Shown: positions 33,855 to 43,083 of the stretch, piece by piece
Numbering within the stretch: position 1 is the stretch's first letter
Layout of the letters: every line of letters starts with the position of its first letter
Assembly (NCBI GenBank): GCA_016219985.1
Contig: JACRJO010000026.1
Span: 1-64,000, forward strand
From: Sphingobacteriales bacterium
Lineage (GTDB): Bacteria; Bacteroidota; Bacteroidia; Chitinophagales; Chitinophagaceae
Length of the DNA: 64,000 nucleotides
Direction of reading: 5' to 3'
Made by a program: the position numbers and the translations under genes
The notes under the pieces: model-generated
The model's input: only the letters and a program-made list of their open reading frames with translations
What the model was told of the DNA's origin: nothing
The model's database searches: none

Positions 33855-35225
33855 ATGCAGCGAAACGAAAACCCCGGCCTTGTGGCCAAATACAACCTGC
33901 CGGTTCCCCGTTACACCAGTTACCCCACCGTTCCTGTATGGAAGGACGGTATAGATATCCAGCAATGGAAAAAAACGCTGGTGGAACAATTCCGCCTGCA
34001 TAACAGCGAAGAAGGCATCAGCCTGTACATCCATTTACCTTTTTGCGAATCCCTCTGTACCTATTGCGGCTGCAATAAAAAGATTACCACTAATCACGGG
34101 GTGGAACCGGAATACCTCGGGATGCTGGAAAAAGAACTGGACCTGTACCTCGCCCTGCTCCCGGAAAAACCGGTGCTGCGCGAACTGCACCTGGGCGGTG
34201 GCACACCTACTTTTTTTTCCCCGCAGCACCTGGAGAAGCTGATCACTATGATAAAGGACCGCTGTATTATTCACCGCGAACATGAGTTCAGTATCGAAGG
34301 CCATCCCAACAATACGCGGGAAGAACATATCCGTACGCTGCACCGGCTCGGCTTCAGGCGCATCAGTTTCGGGGTGCAGGACAATGACCCCGGGGTACAA
34401 AGGATGATCAACCGGATCCAGCCGCTGGAAAATGTGCGGCTTGTCACGGAGCAGGCCCGTGCCGCCGGATTTGAATCCGTGAACTATGATCTTATTTACG
34501 GATTACCCGGGCAAAGTCTCCCAAGCATTGAAAGAACATTTAACGAAGTGCTGGAATTAAAACCGGACCGGATCGCCTTTTACAGTTATGCCCATGTACC
34601 CTGGACCAGCCGCGGGCAGCGTTTATTCGATGAAAACGACCTGCCGGGTGCCGCGGAAAAACTGGCCCTGTATATGAAAGGAAAAGAAATGCTGACTGCT
34701 GCCGGTTATGTGGATATTGGCATGGACCATTTTGCCCTGCCCGGGGATGCCCTTTATACAGCCTGGAAAAACGGGAGCCTCCACCGCAATTTCATGGGCT
34801 ATACCACCCAGCATACTTCTCTCCTGCTGGGACTCGGGGTTTCCAGCATCAGTGATACAGGCAATGCTTTTGCACAGAACAAAAAAGCCCTGCATGAATA
34901 TTACGAGAGTCTCAAAAAAAATGAACTGCCTGTTTTCCGGGGCTATTTCCTGAGCGAAGAAGATCTCCGTTTCCGCCGGTATATTCTTGATATAAGCTGC
35001 AAGGGGAAAACCAATTTCAACACAGAAGACCGGGACCTGTTAAAGCAATTCAGTTTCCCCGAGCTGGTAAAACTGGAGGCAGACGACCTGATTAAATGGG
35101 ATGAGCAGGGACTTGAAATAACAGCCACGGGAAGGAATTTCATCCGGAATATCTGCAGCGCCTTTGATCTTTACCTGCAGCGTAACCGGGATAATCACCA
35201 GTCACAGTTCAGCAAAGCCATCTGA
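33855..35225 (+). CDS. hemN: Oxygen-independent coproporphyrinogen III oxidase
   Basis: 456 residues from ATG 33855. A radical-SAM enzyme that decarboxylates coproporphyrinogen III to protoporphyrinogen IX without oxygen. The [4Fe-4S] site is C-x3-C-x2-C at Cys64, Cys68, Cys71 (LPFCESLCTYCGC) with the extra cysteine typical of true HemN. PRYTSYPTVP at the N-terminus and GGGTPTF, GLPGQS and FYSYAHVPW segments also fit HemN rather than the HemW relative. A CATTTTTG box ends 3 bases before the ATG, suggesting a leaderless message. Convergent with hemJ. Confidence 0.95.
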   Translation: MQRNENPGLVAKYNLPVPRYTSYPTVPVWKDGIDIQQWKKTLVEQFRLHNSEEGISLYIHLPFCESLCTYCGCNKKITTNHGVEPEYLGMLEKELDLYLALLPEKPVLRELHLGGGTPTFFSPQHLEKLITMIKDRCIIHREHEFSIEGHPNNTREEHIRTLHRLGFRRISFGVQDNDPGVQRMINRIQPLENVRLVTEQARAAGFESVNYDLIYGLPGQSLPSIERTFNEVLELKPDRIAFYSYAHVPWTSRGQRLFDENDLPGAAEKLALYMKGKEMLTAAGYVDIGMDHFALPGDALYTAWKNGSLHRNFMGYTTQHTSLLLGLGVSSISDTGNAFAQNKKALHEYYESLKKNELPVFRGYFLSEEDLRFRRYILDISCKGKTNFNTEDRDLLKQFSFPELVKLEADDLIKWDEQGLEITATGRNFIRNICSAFDLYLQRNRDNHQSQFSKAI

Positions 35226-35227
35226 AC

Positions 35228-35770
35228 TCAGGATTTTTTACCTTCCTGTTTTACCCGGATGATTTTATAGATCCGGATGGCGCTCATAAGCAGGAGGATG
35301 AAGAGTACCAGTCCTGCCAGTCCCCATACCACACTCAGGTCCTGCTTTACCACCACCAGCATTACAATGGATACGAGGAAGACCGTGGCCACTTCATTCC
35401 ACAAACGCAATTGCTGGGAATGGTAGCGGAATACGCCCTTCAATTGCTGCCGGACCAGTCTCTCCAATGAAAAATGATAGAGGTACAACCCCGCTACCAA
35501 AAAAAGTTTGATCAGCAGCCAGGAAGGCAGCATCCAGAGTTTATACCAGACCAGTCCGCCGAAAATAATAGTGAGGATGGCCGAGGGCCAGGTGATCCCG
35601 TACCAGAGCCGGCGTATCATTACCGCGAACTGGGCCTGCAGGATACTACGTTCGGGTTCGGGTTTTTCATTCGCTTCCGCATTGTAAATAAAAAGGCGGA
35701 CAATATAGAAAAGCCCGGCAAACCAGGTAACGATAAAGATGATATGGATTGCTTTTAAATAGAGATACAT
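35228..35770 (-). CDS. hemJ: Protoporphyrinogen oxidase HemJ
   Basis: 180 residues from ATG 35770 (MYLYLKAIHIIFIVTWFAGL); the in-frame extension to 35845 would overlap hemH and is discarded. Four membrane helices with the HemJ pattern: conserved His in AIHIIFIVTWFAGLFYIVRL and charged RYHSQQLRLWNEVATVFL between helices. HemJ oxidises protoporphyrinogen IX to protoporphyrin IX and is the only such oxidase in this cluster (no hemG or hemY seen). Downstream of hemH on the same strand, 37 bases apart. Confidence 0.93.
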   Translation of the reverse strand: MYLYLKAIHIIFIVTWFAGLFYIVRLFIYNAEANEKPEPERSILQAQFAVMIRRLWYGITWPSAILTIIFGGLVWYKLWMLPSWLLIKLFLVAGLYLYHFSLERLVRQQLKGVFRYHSQQLRLWNEVATVFLVSIVMLVVVKQDLSVVWGLAGLVLFILLLMSAIRIYKIIRVKQEGKKS

Positions 35771-35807
35771 AGAAGCATCATAAATTTTCCAGGTTATTAT
35801 TTTCAAT

Positions 35808-36869
35808 TCATTCCCGGGACAGCAGCATTTTTGTATCACCGGCACTTAGCTCCTGTACATAGCCGGCAATGGCTTTTACCCAGAGCGGATGTACATTCAG
35901 GCAGGGAATCATGGTAAACGATTCACCACCCGCCTGCCGAAACTGCGCCTTTCCTTCCACTGCGATCTCTTCGAGGGTTTCCAGGCAATCACTTACAAAA
36001 GCAGGGCAGGCCACCAGGATCTTTTTGATCCCCTCCCCGGGCATTTCTTCAAAACGCCTGACCGTATAAGGTTTCAGCCATTCGTCCCGGCCCAGCCTTG
36101 ACTGGAATGAAAAACTGAATTTTTCTTCCGGAAGTCCCAGTCTTTCCGCAACCATTTTAGTAGTCACCAGGCACTGGTGCCGGTAACATTGCGTATGCGC
36201 GGCAGAAGCCGTTTCGCAACAAGCGCCTGTTTTCAGGCAATGCTGGCGGGTAATATCCCCTTTATAAATATGCCGTTCGGGGACCCCGTGATAACTGAAC
36301 AGCAAGTGATCGAAATCCTGGTCCAGGTAAGGCCGGATACTTTCTGACAAGGCGTCCAGGTAACGGTCTTCCTTATAATAGGGTTTGATAAACCGGATAC
36401 GGAACGGGTACTTATTCTTCCGGTGCACCTCCTTTACATACTCCACTGCAGTTTCATAGCTGCTCATGGCATAATGCGGGTAAAGAGGTACCGCTATTAC
36501 TTCGTCCAGGCCGGGTTGCTTTTCCATCAGCCGTTCAAAGGCAGCGGCGGGAGACGGGTTTCCATACCGCATGGCGATCTCCACCGGTTCTTTTACCTGC
36601 CGTTGCAGGGCTTCCTGCAATTGCCGGGTGAGTTCAATAAGCGGCGATCCTTTGCCGGTCCATATTGACCGGTAGGCCGCGGCTGATTTCGGGGACCTGA
36701 ATGGTACAATGATCCCTTTCACCAGCAACAGGCGGGCGAGGTAAGGAATATCAATAACCCGCTCATCCATTAAAAATTCGCCAAGATAGCGGCGGACATC
36801 CTTCAGTTCCGCCGAGTCCGGCGAACCAAGGTTCATTAAAAGTATTCCGGTCCTGGCTGCTCTTTCCAT
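35808..36869 (-). CDS. hemH: Ferrochelatase
   Basis: 353 residues from ATG 36869 (MERAARTGILLMNLGSPDS); the longer frame to 36920 spans the promoter box and is not used. HemH inserts Fe2+ into protoporphyrin IX. The catalytic His is in HLLFSYHGVPERH; C-terminal CPAFVSDCLETLEEIAVEGK is the metal-site glutamate region. Cysteines in CLKTGACCETA and the last part are as in Bacteroidota ferrochelatases. The promoter faces hemA, with a palindrome between. Confidence 0.96.
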   Translation of the reverse strand: MERAARTGILLMNLGSPDSAELKDVRRYLGEFLMDERVIDIPYLARLLLVKGIIVPFRSPKSAAAYRSIWTGKGSPLIELTRQLQEALQRQVKEPVEIAMRYGNPSPAAAFERLMEKQPGLDEVIAVPLYPHYAMSSYETAVEYVKEVHRKNKYPFRIRFIKPYYKEDRYLDALSESIRPYLDQDFDHLLFSYHGVPERHIYKGDITRQHCLKTGACCETASAAHTQCYRHQCLVTTKMVAERLGLPEEKFSFSFQSRLGRDEWLKPYTVRRFEEMPGEGIKKILVACPAFVSDCLETLEEIAVEGKAQFRQAGGESFTMIPCLNVHPLWVKAIAGYVQELSAGDTKMLLSRE

Positions 36870-36888
36870 ATTTTTACCCGATCGTTTG

Positions 36889-36920
36889 CAAAAGTAACCC
36901 CGTTGCAACGAAAAGTTCAA
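36889..36920 (-). promoter_or_regulatory. Probable promoter of hemH-hemJ
   Basis: On the minus strand a TTG (36920-36918) lies 21 bases from TACTTTTG (36896-36889), a full TAnnTTTG match at the expected spacing. Predicted start is about 12 bases before the hemH ATG. Confidence 0.65.
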
Positions 36921-36953
36921 TTCGCCCTGTTTTTAAAAGACTGTTCCGCACGA

Positions 36954-36969
36954 ACGAATACCCATTCGT
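36954..36969. promoter_or_regulatory. Palindrome in the hemH-hemA divergent region
   Basis: ACGAAT-ACCC-ATTCGT is a perfect 6-4-6 inverted repeat between the promoters of hemH and hemA. It could be an operator for a dimeric repressor. No regulator was recognised to go with it. Confidence 0.35.
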
Positions 36970-37078
36970 CTTTGACAATATTATTACATGATTCCTGACG
37001 GTTCGTTAAATGAGTAAGATCAGGCGCTGAAATGACAGTATAGTGACAGAGTAATTAGGCACTTGACCAACGTGGAAT

Positions 37079-37086
37079 TAATTTTG
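37079..37086 (+). promoter_or_regulatory. Probable -7 box of the hemA operon
   Basis: TAATTTTG, a full TAnnTTTG match, 22 bases before the hemA ATG at 37109. A TTGACC (37063) lies only 13 bases upstream, too near for a standard -33. Confidence 0.55.
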
Positions 37087-37108
37087 TTTGTACAGGAAAA
37101 AGAAACAC

Positions 37109-38347
37109 ATGGAGGGCAACGGTCCAAAAGAGATTCAGCATTTTTTCAGCTGCGGCATCAATTACCGGAAATCAGATGCCGCGGTGAGAGGTCAGTTTGC
37201 GGTAAGCAATGACCAATATGCCCTCCTGCTCGAACAGTCTCCCTCATTTGGGATTTCCGAATTCTTTATTGTATCTACCTGCAACCGGACCGAGATCTAT
37301 GGATTTGCCGAACAGGCCGGCCGTTTATCGGCCCTTTTATGTTCCCAGACAGAAGGCAGCCTGGAAGCCTTCAACCAGCTTTGTTATACCCACCAGGGGA
37401 TGGCAGCCGTGAAACACCTGTTTGAAGTAGGCGCCGGGCTGGATTCGCAGATACTCGGGGATTATGAGATTGTGGGACAGATCAAACAGGCGACCCGGAT
37501 CGCCAAAGAACACGGGCGGATCAATGCCTTTACCGATCGGCTGCTGAACTGCATGCTCCAGTCTTCCAAAGCGATCAAGAATAATACCGCGCTCAGTAAC
37601 GGAACGATTTCCGTATCCTTTGCCGCTGTTCAGTATATCAGGGAAACGGTAAGTCCTGTTGCCGGCAAGTCTATTCTCCTGCTGGGTACCGGTAAGATCG
37701 GGAACTCCATCTGCAAAAACCTGGTGGATTACCTCGGCACGCAAAATATCACGCTGATCAACCGGACGGACAGCAAGGCCTGCCTGTTAGCGGAAGAACT
37801 TGGACTGAAAGCCGCTCCCGCCGCCCGCTTGCAGGAAGAGATCGATAAAGCCGATATCATCCTGGTCGCCACGAATGCAGAAGAACCCGTGATTGGCCCG
37901 GCGCATCTCCGCCAGCACAGCCGGAAACTGCTTATCGACCTTTCCATTCCCCATAATGTGGATCCCGCAGCAGCGGCGCTGGAAGGCATTACCCTGGTGA
38001 ATGTGGATGAATTGTCAAAACTTAAAGACGAAACACTGGCCCGCCGGCAGGCTGAAGTACCAAAAGCCAAATCCATCATTGCGGAACACCTGTCGGAATT
38101 CAACGAGTGGTACCAGATGCGCAAACATGTTCCCGTACTGAAAGCCGTTAAGACAAAGCTGAAAGAAATACATTCTTCTCCCTTATTCGTAATTTTATAT
38201 GACCCGTCCGCCCCGAAAAGGGATGCCGATGATAAAATCCAGCGGGTGATCAACGGAATGGCGAATAAACTCAAAGTACAAAACCAGAAAGGCTGCCATT
38301 ATATCGAGGCCATCAATGAATTCATTGCAACGGGTACCAACGCATAA
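37109..38347 (+). CDS. hemA: Glutamyl-tRNA reductase
   Basis: 412 residues from ATG 37109; the TTG-initiated longer frame is not needed. First enzyme of the C5 pathway: reduces Glu-tRNA(Glu) to glutamate-1-semialdehyde with NADPH. The catalytic Cys58 is in VSTCNRTEIYG. NADPH-binding GTGKIGNSICKNL and the C-terminal dimerisation helix are present. The 412-residue length is normal. Opens the plus-strand hemA-C-D-E-F-B-L run; the TAA ends one base before the hemC ATG. Confidence 0.96.
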   Translation: MEGNGPKEIQHFFSCGINYRKSDAAVRGQFAVSNDQYALLLEQSPSFGISEFFIVSTCNRTEIYGFAEQAGRLSALLCSQTEGSLEAFNQLCYTHQGMAAVKHLFEVGAGLDSQILGDYEIVGQIKQATRIAKEHGRINAFTDRLLNCMLQSSKAIKNNTALSNGTISVSFAAVQYIRETVSPVAGKSILLLGTGKIGNSICKNLVDYLGTQNITLINRTDSKACLLAEELGLKAAPAARLQEEIDKADIILVATNAEEPVIGPAHLRQHSRKLLIDLSIPHNVDPAAAALEGITLVNVDELSKLKDETLARRQAEVPKAKSIIAEHLSEFNEWYQMRKHVPVLKAVKTKLKEIHSSPLFVILYDPSAPKRDADDKIQRVINGMANKLKVQNQKGCHYIEAINEFIATGTNA

Positions 38348-38348
38348 A

Positions 38349-39287
38349 ATGGGAAAAATAATCCGGATTGGAACAAGGGAAAGCCAGCTCGCTGTATGGC
38401 AGGCCACGCAAGTGCAGTCATTACTGGCACAAAATGGTTATGAAGCGGAACTGGTCTTTATTAAAAGTGAGGGAGATACTGATCTGCACACTCCTTTATA
38501 CGAAATGGGCGTACAGGGCATTTTTACCCGCAGCCTCGATATGGCCCTGCTCAATGGCCGTATCGACCTCGCTGTTCACTCCATGAAAGATGTACCCACA
38601 CAATTACCCGCCGGTATCGGGCAGGCTGCTGTTCTGAAACGCGGACCGGTGAAAGATCTCCTCGTGTACAAAGGCAACTGGGCGGACGGGCAGGGCGAAT
38701 GGACCCTTCCCGGCAAAGCTGTCCTGCATATTGCCACCAGCAGCATCCGGCGAAAAGCGCAGTGGCTGAACCGTTATCCTTCCCACGAAATTCACAACCT
38801 GCGGGGCAATGTAAATACAAGATTGAGAAAACTGCAGGAAGAAAACTGGGATGGAGCCATTTTCGCACAAGCGGGCCTGGAGCGGATCGGGCTGCGCCCG
38901 GAAAATGCGATAGAACTGGATTGGATGCTGCCGGCCCCGGCGCAGGGCGCCATCATGGTCGCCTGCCTGGAAAAAGACAGCTATACCACCGAAGCCTGCC
39001 GGCATTTCAATGACCCCGAAACAGCTCTTTGCACCCATGCCGAAAGAAGTTTTCTCCGGGCCTTACTGGGGGGTTGCTCCACACCGATCAGCGCCTACGC
39101 CCAGGTAAGCGGACATGAAATTCATTTCCGGGGAAATATCCTCTCCCCCGATGGGACCGAAAAAGCGGGGGTGGAGTTGAAAGCCGCTCTCACAGAGAGT
39201 GAAGCAGTAGGAACCCGGGCCGCCGCCCTTTTACTGGAAAACGGGGGACAGGCCATTGCAGCTAAAATCCGGAATGCAGGCAGCTAA
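38349..39287 (+). CDS. hemC: Hydroxymethylbilane synthase
   Basis: 312 residues from ATG 38349. Condenses four porphobilinogen to hydroxymethylbilane. The dipyrromethane-cofactor cysteine is in FLRALLGGCSTPISAYAQ; the N-terminal IRIGTRESQLAVWQA and SSIRRKAQWLN segments carry the substrate arginines. Overlaps hemD by 14 bases and follows hemA by one base, so translation is likely coupled. Confidence 0.96.
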   Translation: MGKIIRIGTRESQLAVWQATQVQSLLAQNGYEAELVFIKSEGDTDLHTPLYEMGVQGIFTRSLDMALLNGRIDLAVHSMKDVPTQLPAGIGQAAVLKRGPVKDLLVYKGNWADGQGEWTLPGKAVLHIATSSIRRKAQWLNRYPSHEIHNLRGNVNTRLRKLQEENWDGAIFAQAGLERIGLRPENAIELDWMLPAPAQGAIMVACLEKDSYTTEACRHFNDPETALCTHAERSFLRALLGGCSTPISAYAQVSGHEIHFRGNILSPDGTEKAGVELKAALTESEAVGTRAAALLLENGGQAIAAKIRNAGS

Positions 39288-39981
39288 ATACAGCATATTA
39301 TCCACCCGGCCTTTACAGGAGGCAGCGATCGCGGAAGCAGCCAGCGCCGGGATCCGGGTTGATGCATACTCCTTTATCGAAACAAAATCCGCCAGCGATA
39401 TGGAGACGATACAAAAAATTAAACAGGCCTACCGGCAATCCGCCACCGTGGTATTTACCAGTATGAACGCGGTGGAAGCAGTAGCTGCACAACAGGAAGG
39501 GCGGCAACCCGGCTGGCATATCTACTGCACTAACCATGCTACCCGCCAGTTAGTGGAAAAATATTTCGGGAAAGATGCGGTAGCGGGTACGGCCGGCTCC
39601 GCTGCTGAACTGGCGGAGATCATCCTGGCAGATGCGGGTCTGACTCATGTGCTCTTTTTTTGCGGTGACCAGCGCCGCGATGAGCTGCCTTTTATGCTCC
39701 GCAAGAACCATATTGAAGTGGAAGAAATACAGGTTTATCAAACGATTCCTGTTCCGCACCTCGTCCGGGAACATTATGACGGGATCCTGTTTTTCAGTCC
39801 CAGCGCCGTAGCGGCTTTTTTCAGCAATAACCGGTTACCCGGGCAAACGACCCTTTTCGCGATTGGCCCAACCACGGCCGAAGCTATCCGGAAATACAGT
39901 CGTAATAAAACAGTTATCAGCGATCAGCCGGGTAAGGAGTATTTGCTGCAGGCGGCCACCCGTTATTTTCATCACCAGTAA
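39274..39981 (+). CDS. hemD: Uroporphyrinogen-III synthase
   Basis: 235 residues from ATG 39274 (MQAAKYSILSTRPL), inside the end of hemC. It cyclises hydroxymethylbilane with inversion of ring D. Primary sequence is poorly conserved in this family, but STRPL at the start, VVFTSMNAVEAV, FFCGDQRRDELPFML, GILFFSPSAVAAFF and the FAIGPTTAEAIR ending are the usual landmarks. Position in the operon supports it strongly. Standard length. Confidence 0.93.
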   Translation: MQAAKYSILSTRPLQEAAIAEAASAGIRVDAYSFIETKSASDMETIQKIKQAYRQSATVVFTSMNAVEAVAAQQEGRQPGWHIYCTNHATRQLVEKYFGKDAVAGTAGSAAELAEIILADAGLTHVLFFCGDQRRDELPFMLRKNHIEVEEIQVYQTIPVPHLVREHYDGILFFSPSAVAAFFSNNRLPGQTTLFAIGPTTAEAIRKYSRNKTVISDQPGKEYLLQAATRYFHHQ

Positions 39982-40020
39982 GAAACCTCCCGGTTTACTG
40001 TACTGAAACTAAAAAACAAC

Positions 40021-41052
40021 ATGAGTGTACTTAAAAACGACCTGTTATTAAAAGCGCTGCGCGGGGAAACGGTGGAACGACCACCGGTATGGATGATGCG
40101 GCAGGCAGGCCGCTACTTACCCGATTATATCCGGCTGCGGGAGCAATATGATTTTTTTACCCGCTGCCAGACACCCGAACTCGCCACGGCCATTACCCTG
40201 CAGCCGGTGGACCAGGTGGGGGTGGATGCCGCAATTATTTTCAGCGATATCCTGGTGATCCCGCAGGCTATGGGGATGGAAGTACAGATGGAAGAAGGCA
40301 AGGGTCCTTTATTACCGAAGACCATCCGGACACAGGCGGATATTGATGCATTGATCAGCACCGGGGTGGAAGAAAGCCTGAAATATGTCTGTGATGCAAT
40401 AACCATGACCCAAAAAGAACTGAACGGCCGGGTACCGCTGATCGGTTTTGCGGGCGCCCCCTGGACCATTCTTTGCTATATGGTGGAAGGCAGGGGAAGC
40501 AAGACCTGGGACAAGGCCAAACAGTTTGCCTATACAGAACCTGCGTTGACCCAGCAGTTGCTGGATAAGATCACGCAGATCACTATCGGGTATTTAAAAG
40601 CGCAGGTAAAAGCCGGCGCGGATACGGTACAGGTATTTGACAGCTGGGCCGGTTCCCTCAGCCCGGCAGATTTCCGCAAATTTGCCCAACCTTACCTGTT
40701 CCGGATCGCCGAGGCGCTGCAACCGGAGGTCCCGGTGATTCTCTTTCCCAAGGGAAGCTGGTACGCGTTGAAAGATATCAGCGAAAGTGCGGCGGCGGGT
40801 GTGGGTATTGACTGGTGTATCAGTCCCCGTGTTGCCCGGGAACTGACGGGAAATAAGATCACGATCCAGGGGAATTTTGACCCTGCGAAATTACTGGCCC
40901 CTATTCCCGAGATTAAAAGATCGGTTAAAGAAATGATTGATGAATTTGGCCCGCAACGTTATATTGCCAACCTGGGTCACGGGATCACCCCCAATGTACC
41001 CGTGGATAACGCCAGGGCTTTTGTGGATGCCGTAAAAGAATACAGTATTTAA
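40021..41052 (+). CDS. hemE: Uroporphyrinogen decarboxylase
   Basis: 343 residues. Converts uroporphyrinogen III to coproporphyrinogen III by removing four acetate carboxyls. Signature [15 protein letters not shown] holds the substrate arginines, and [16 protein letters not shown] is the second signature. Both are intact. ATG 40021 follows hemD by 39 bases; hemF follows by 19 bases. Confidence 0.97.
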   Translation: MSVLKNDLLLKALRGETVERPPVWMMRQAGRYLPDYIRLREQYDFFTRCQTPELATAITLQPVDQVGVDAAIIFSDILVIPQAMGMEVQMEEGKGPLLPKTIRTQADIDALISTGVEESLKYVCDAITMTQKELNGRVPLIGFAGAPWTILCYMVEGRGSKTWDKAKQFAYTEPALTQQLLDKITQITIGYLKAQVKAGADTVQVFDSWAGSLSPADFRKFAQPYLFRIAEALQPEVPVILFPKGSWYALKDISESAAAGVGIDWCISPRVARELTGNKITIQGNFDPAKLLAPIPEIKRSVKEMIDEFGPQRYIANLGHGITPNVPVDNARAFVDAVKEYSI

Positions 41053-41071
41053 TTTATAAACGAGCCGTTTC

Positions 41072-42043
41072 ATGCCGGAAATACCTACAAGGGAGCGCTG
41101 GACTTCCATGATACATGAGCTGCAGGACAGGATCTGCGCGGCACTGGAAACCGCGGACGGCAAGGCCCGTTTCATTGAAGATGCCTGGGAAAGACCGGAA
41201 GGCGGCGGCGGAAAAACAAGGGTGATCGCCAATGGTAATGTATTTGAGAAAGGCGGCGTAAACACATCGGTGGTATTCGGGGATGTAACGGATGCTATGC
41301 GAACCCAGTTGCCTGTCAATGGCAGCCGCTGGTTTGCCTGCGGACTGAGCCTGGTGCTTCATCCTGTCAACCCCTTTGTACCAACGGTACACTGCAATTA
41401 CCGGATGTTTGAGTTGTACCTTGAATCCGGCGAACTGGCCGACCGCTGGTTTGGTGGCGGCACCGACCTCACTCCTTTTTATCTTATAGAGGAAGATGCC
41501 CGCCATTTTCATCAAACCTATAAAAATAGTTGTGACTCATTTGATCCGGCCTTGTACCCGCGTTTTAAAAAAGAATGCGACCAGTATTTTGTAAACGGAC
41601 ACCGCAACGGGGAACGAAGGGGCATCGGTGGTATTTTTTATGATTACCAGCGGGCTGAAGGCGAAAAGGATACTGATTTCTGGATGCGGTTCGGAGAAGC
41701 CTGCGGCAACGCGTTCACAGCGGCCTATATCCCGATCGTGGAGAAAAGAAAAAATACGGCGTACACAGCGGCCAACAAACACTGGCAGGAGATCCGGCGG
41801 GGCCGTTATGCAGAATTTAACCTGGTACATGACCGCGGGACCCTGTTCGGGCTTAAAACCAATGGCCGGACCGAGAGCATCCTGATGAGTTTGCCCCCGG
41901 TGGCGCGGTTTGAATACAATTACCAGCCCGCCCCGGGCACGGAAGAAGACCGGCTCCTCGAAGCCTGCCTGCATCCCCGGGAATGGGTAACGGAGATCAG
42001 TGAAGAAGAAAAAAATGAATGGGCGCGACGCAGCAATTCCTGA
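41072..42043 (+). CDS. hemF: Oxygen-dependent coproporphyrinogen III oxidase
   Basis: 323 residues. Uses O2 to make protoporphyrinogen IX. Markers are FVPTVHCNYRMFEL, WFGGGTDLTPFYL and the long GIGGIFYDYQRAEG to RRGRYAEFNLVHDRGT region; the C-terminal PPVARFEYNY is also conserved. The organism therefore has both HemF and HemN for the same step, as in facultative or microaerobic lifestyles. hemB follows after 35 bases. Confidence 0.96.
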   Translation: MPEIPTRERWTSMIHELQDRICAALETADGKARFIEDAWERPEGGGGKTRVIANGNVFEKGGVNTSVVFGDVTDAMRTQLPVNGSRWFACGLSLVLHPVNPFVPTVHCNYRMFELYLESGELADRWFGGGTDLTPFYLIEEDARHFHQTYKNSCDSFDPALYPRFKKECDQYFVNGHRNGERRGIGGIFYDYQRAEGEKDTDFWMRFGEACGNAFTAAYIPIVEKRKNTAYTAANKHWQEIRRGRYAEFNLVHDRGTLFGLKTNGRTESILMSLPPVARFEYNYQPAPGTEEDRLLEACLHPREWVTEISEEEKNEWARRSNS

Positions 42044-42078
42044 TAGGCAGCCTTACTATAACTTTTAATCCCAGTTTT

Positions 42079-43053
42079 ATGCACCTGCAAAGAAGAAACA
42101 GAATACTCCGGCAATCCTCCGCCATCCGCTCCCTGGTGGCTGAAACCCGTTTGTCGCCTTCGGATTTTATCGTGCCTTTGTTTATTGACGAGGGCGAAAA
42201 CATAAAAACGGAGATCAGGTCCATGCCCGGTTATTACCGTTCCAGTCTCGATAATACAGTAAAGGAAGTAAAGGAACTCTGGAACATGGGCTTACGAAGT
42301 GTATTACTATTTATAAAATGCAGGGACGAACTGAAAGACAATACGGGCCAGGAAGCCTGGAACAGGGACGGCCTGATGCAGCGCAGTATACGCGCTATCA
42401 AGAACGCGGTACCGGGTATGTATGTCATGACCGATGTGGCCCTGGATCCCTATTCCACCTACGGTCATGATGGGATTGTAAAAGATGGACGGATCCTGAA
42501 TGATGAAACCGTGGAAGCGCTGGTAAAAATGAGCATCAGTCATGCCGAAGCCGGCGCCGATATGGTGGCCCCCAGTGACATGATGGACGGCCGGGCCGGC
42601 GCGATCCGCAAAGGGCTGGAAGAACAGCATTTTAACCAGGTGGGCATCATGAGTTACAGCGCCAAGTATGCCTCCTGCTTTTATGGCCCCTTTCGCGATG
42701 CCCTTGATTCCGCCCCGGGTTTTGGCGATAAAAAAACCTACCAGATGGATTATGCCAATCGCAGGGAAGCCGTTAAAGAAACCCTGATGGATGTGGAAGA
42801 AGGCGCGGACATTGTAATGGTGAAACCGGCGCTGAGTTATCTTGACATTATCCGGGATGTAAAAAATGCAGTGCAGGTACCCGTCAGCGCTTATAATGTC
42901 AGTGGTGAATATGCGATGATCAAAGCGGCCGCTGCCAATGGCTGGATCGATGAAGACAAAGCCATACTGGAAGTGCTGACCTCCATCAAAAGGGCCGGCG
43001 CCGACCTGATCGCCACTTATTTTGCCAAAGAAGCAGTACGGCTGATTGATTAA
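42079..43053 (+). CDS. hemB: Delta-aminolevulinic acid dehydratase
   Basis: 324 residues from ATG 42079 (MHLQRRNRILRQS). Condenses two 5-aminolevulinate to porphobilinogen. The Schiff-base lysines are in SYSAKYASCFYGPFRDA and VMVKPALSYLDII. The metal loop reads DVALDPYSTYGHDG, without the three zinc cysteines, so it is the Mg/K type. SDMMDGRAGAIR is the second signature. In operon order between hemF and hemL. Confidence 0.96.
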   Translation: MHLQRRNRILRQSSAIRSLVAETRLSPSDFIVPLFIDEGENIKTEIRSMPGYYRSSLDNTVKEVKELWNMGLRSVLLFIKCRDELKDNTGQEAWNRDGLMQRSIRAIKNAVPGMYVMTDVALDPYSTYGHDGIVKDGRILNDETVEALVKMSISHAEAGADMVAPSDMMDGRAGAIRKGLEEQHFNQVGIMSYSAKYASCFYGPFRDALDSAPGFGDKKTYQMDYANRREAVKETLMDVEEGADIVMVKPALSYLDIIRDVKNAVQVPVSAYNVSGEYAMIKAAAANGWIDEDKAILEVLTSIKRAGADLIATYFAKEAVRLID

Positions 43054-43083
43054 CCAGGACCCGGTAAATAAAATATAAGCAGT

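Noticed and set aside
33855..42043. hemN and hemF as duplicates of one gene
   Set aside because: They are unrelated proteins: HemN is radical-SAM, HemF is oxygen-dependent; both are commonly kept.
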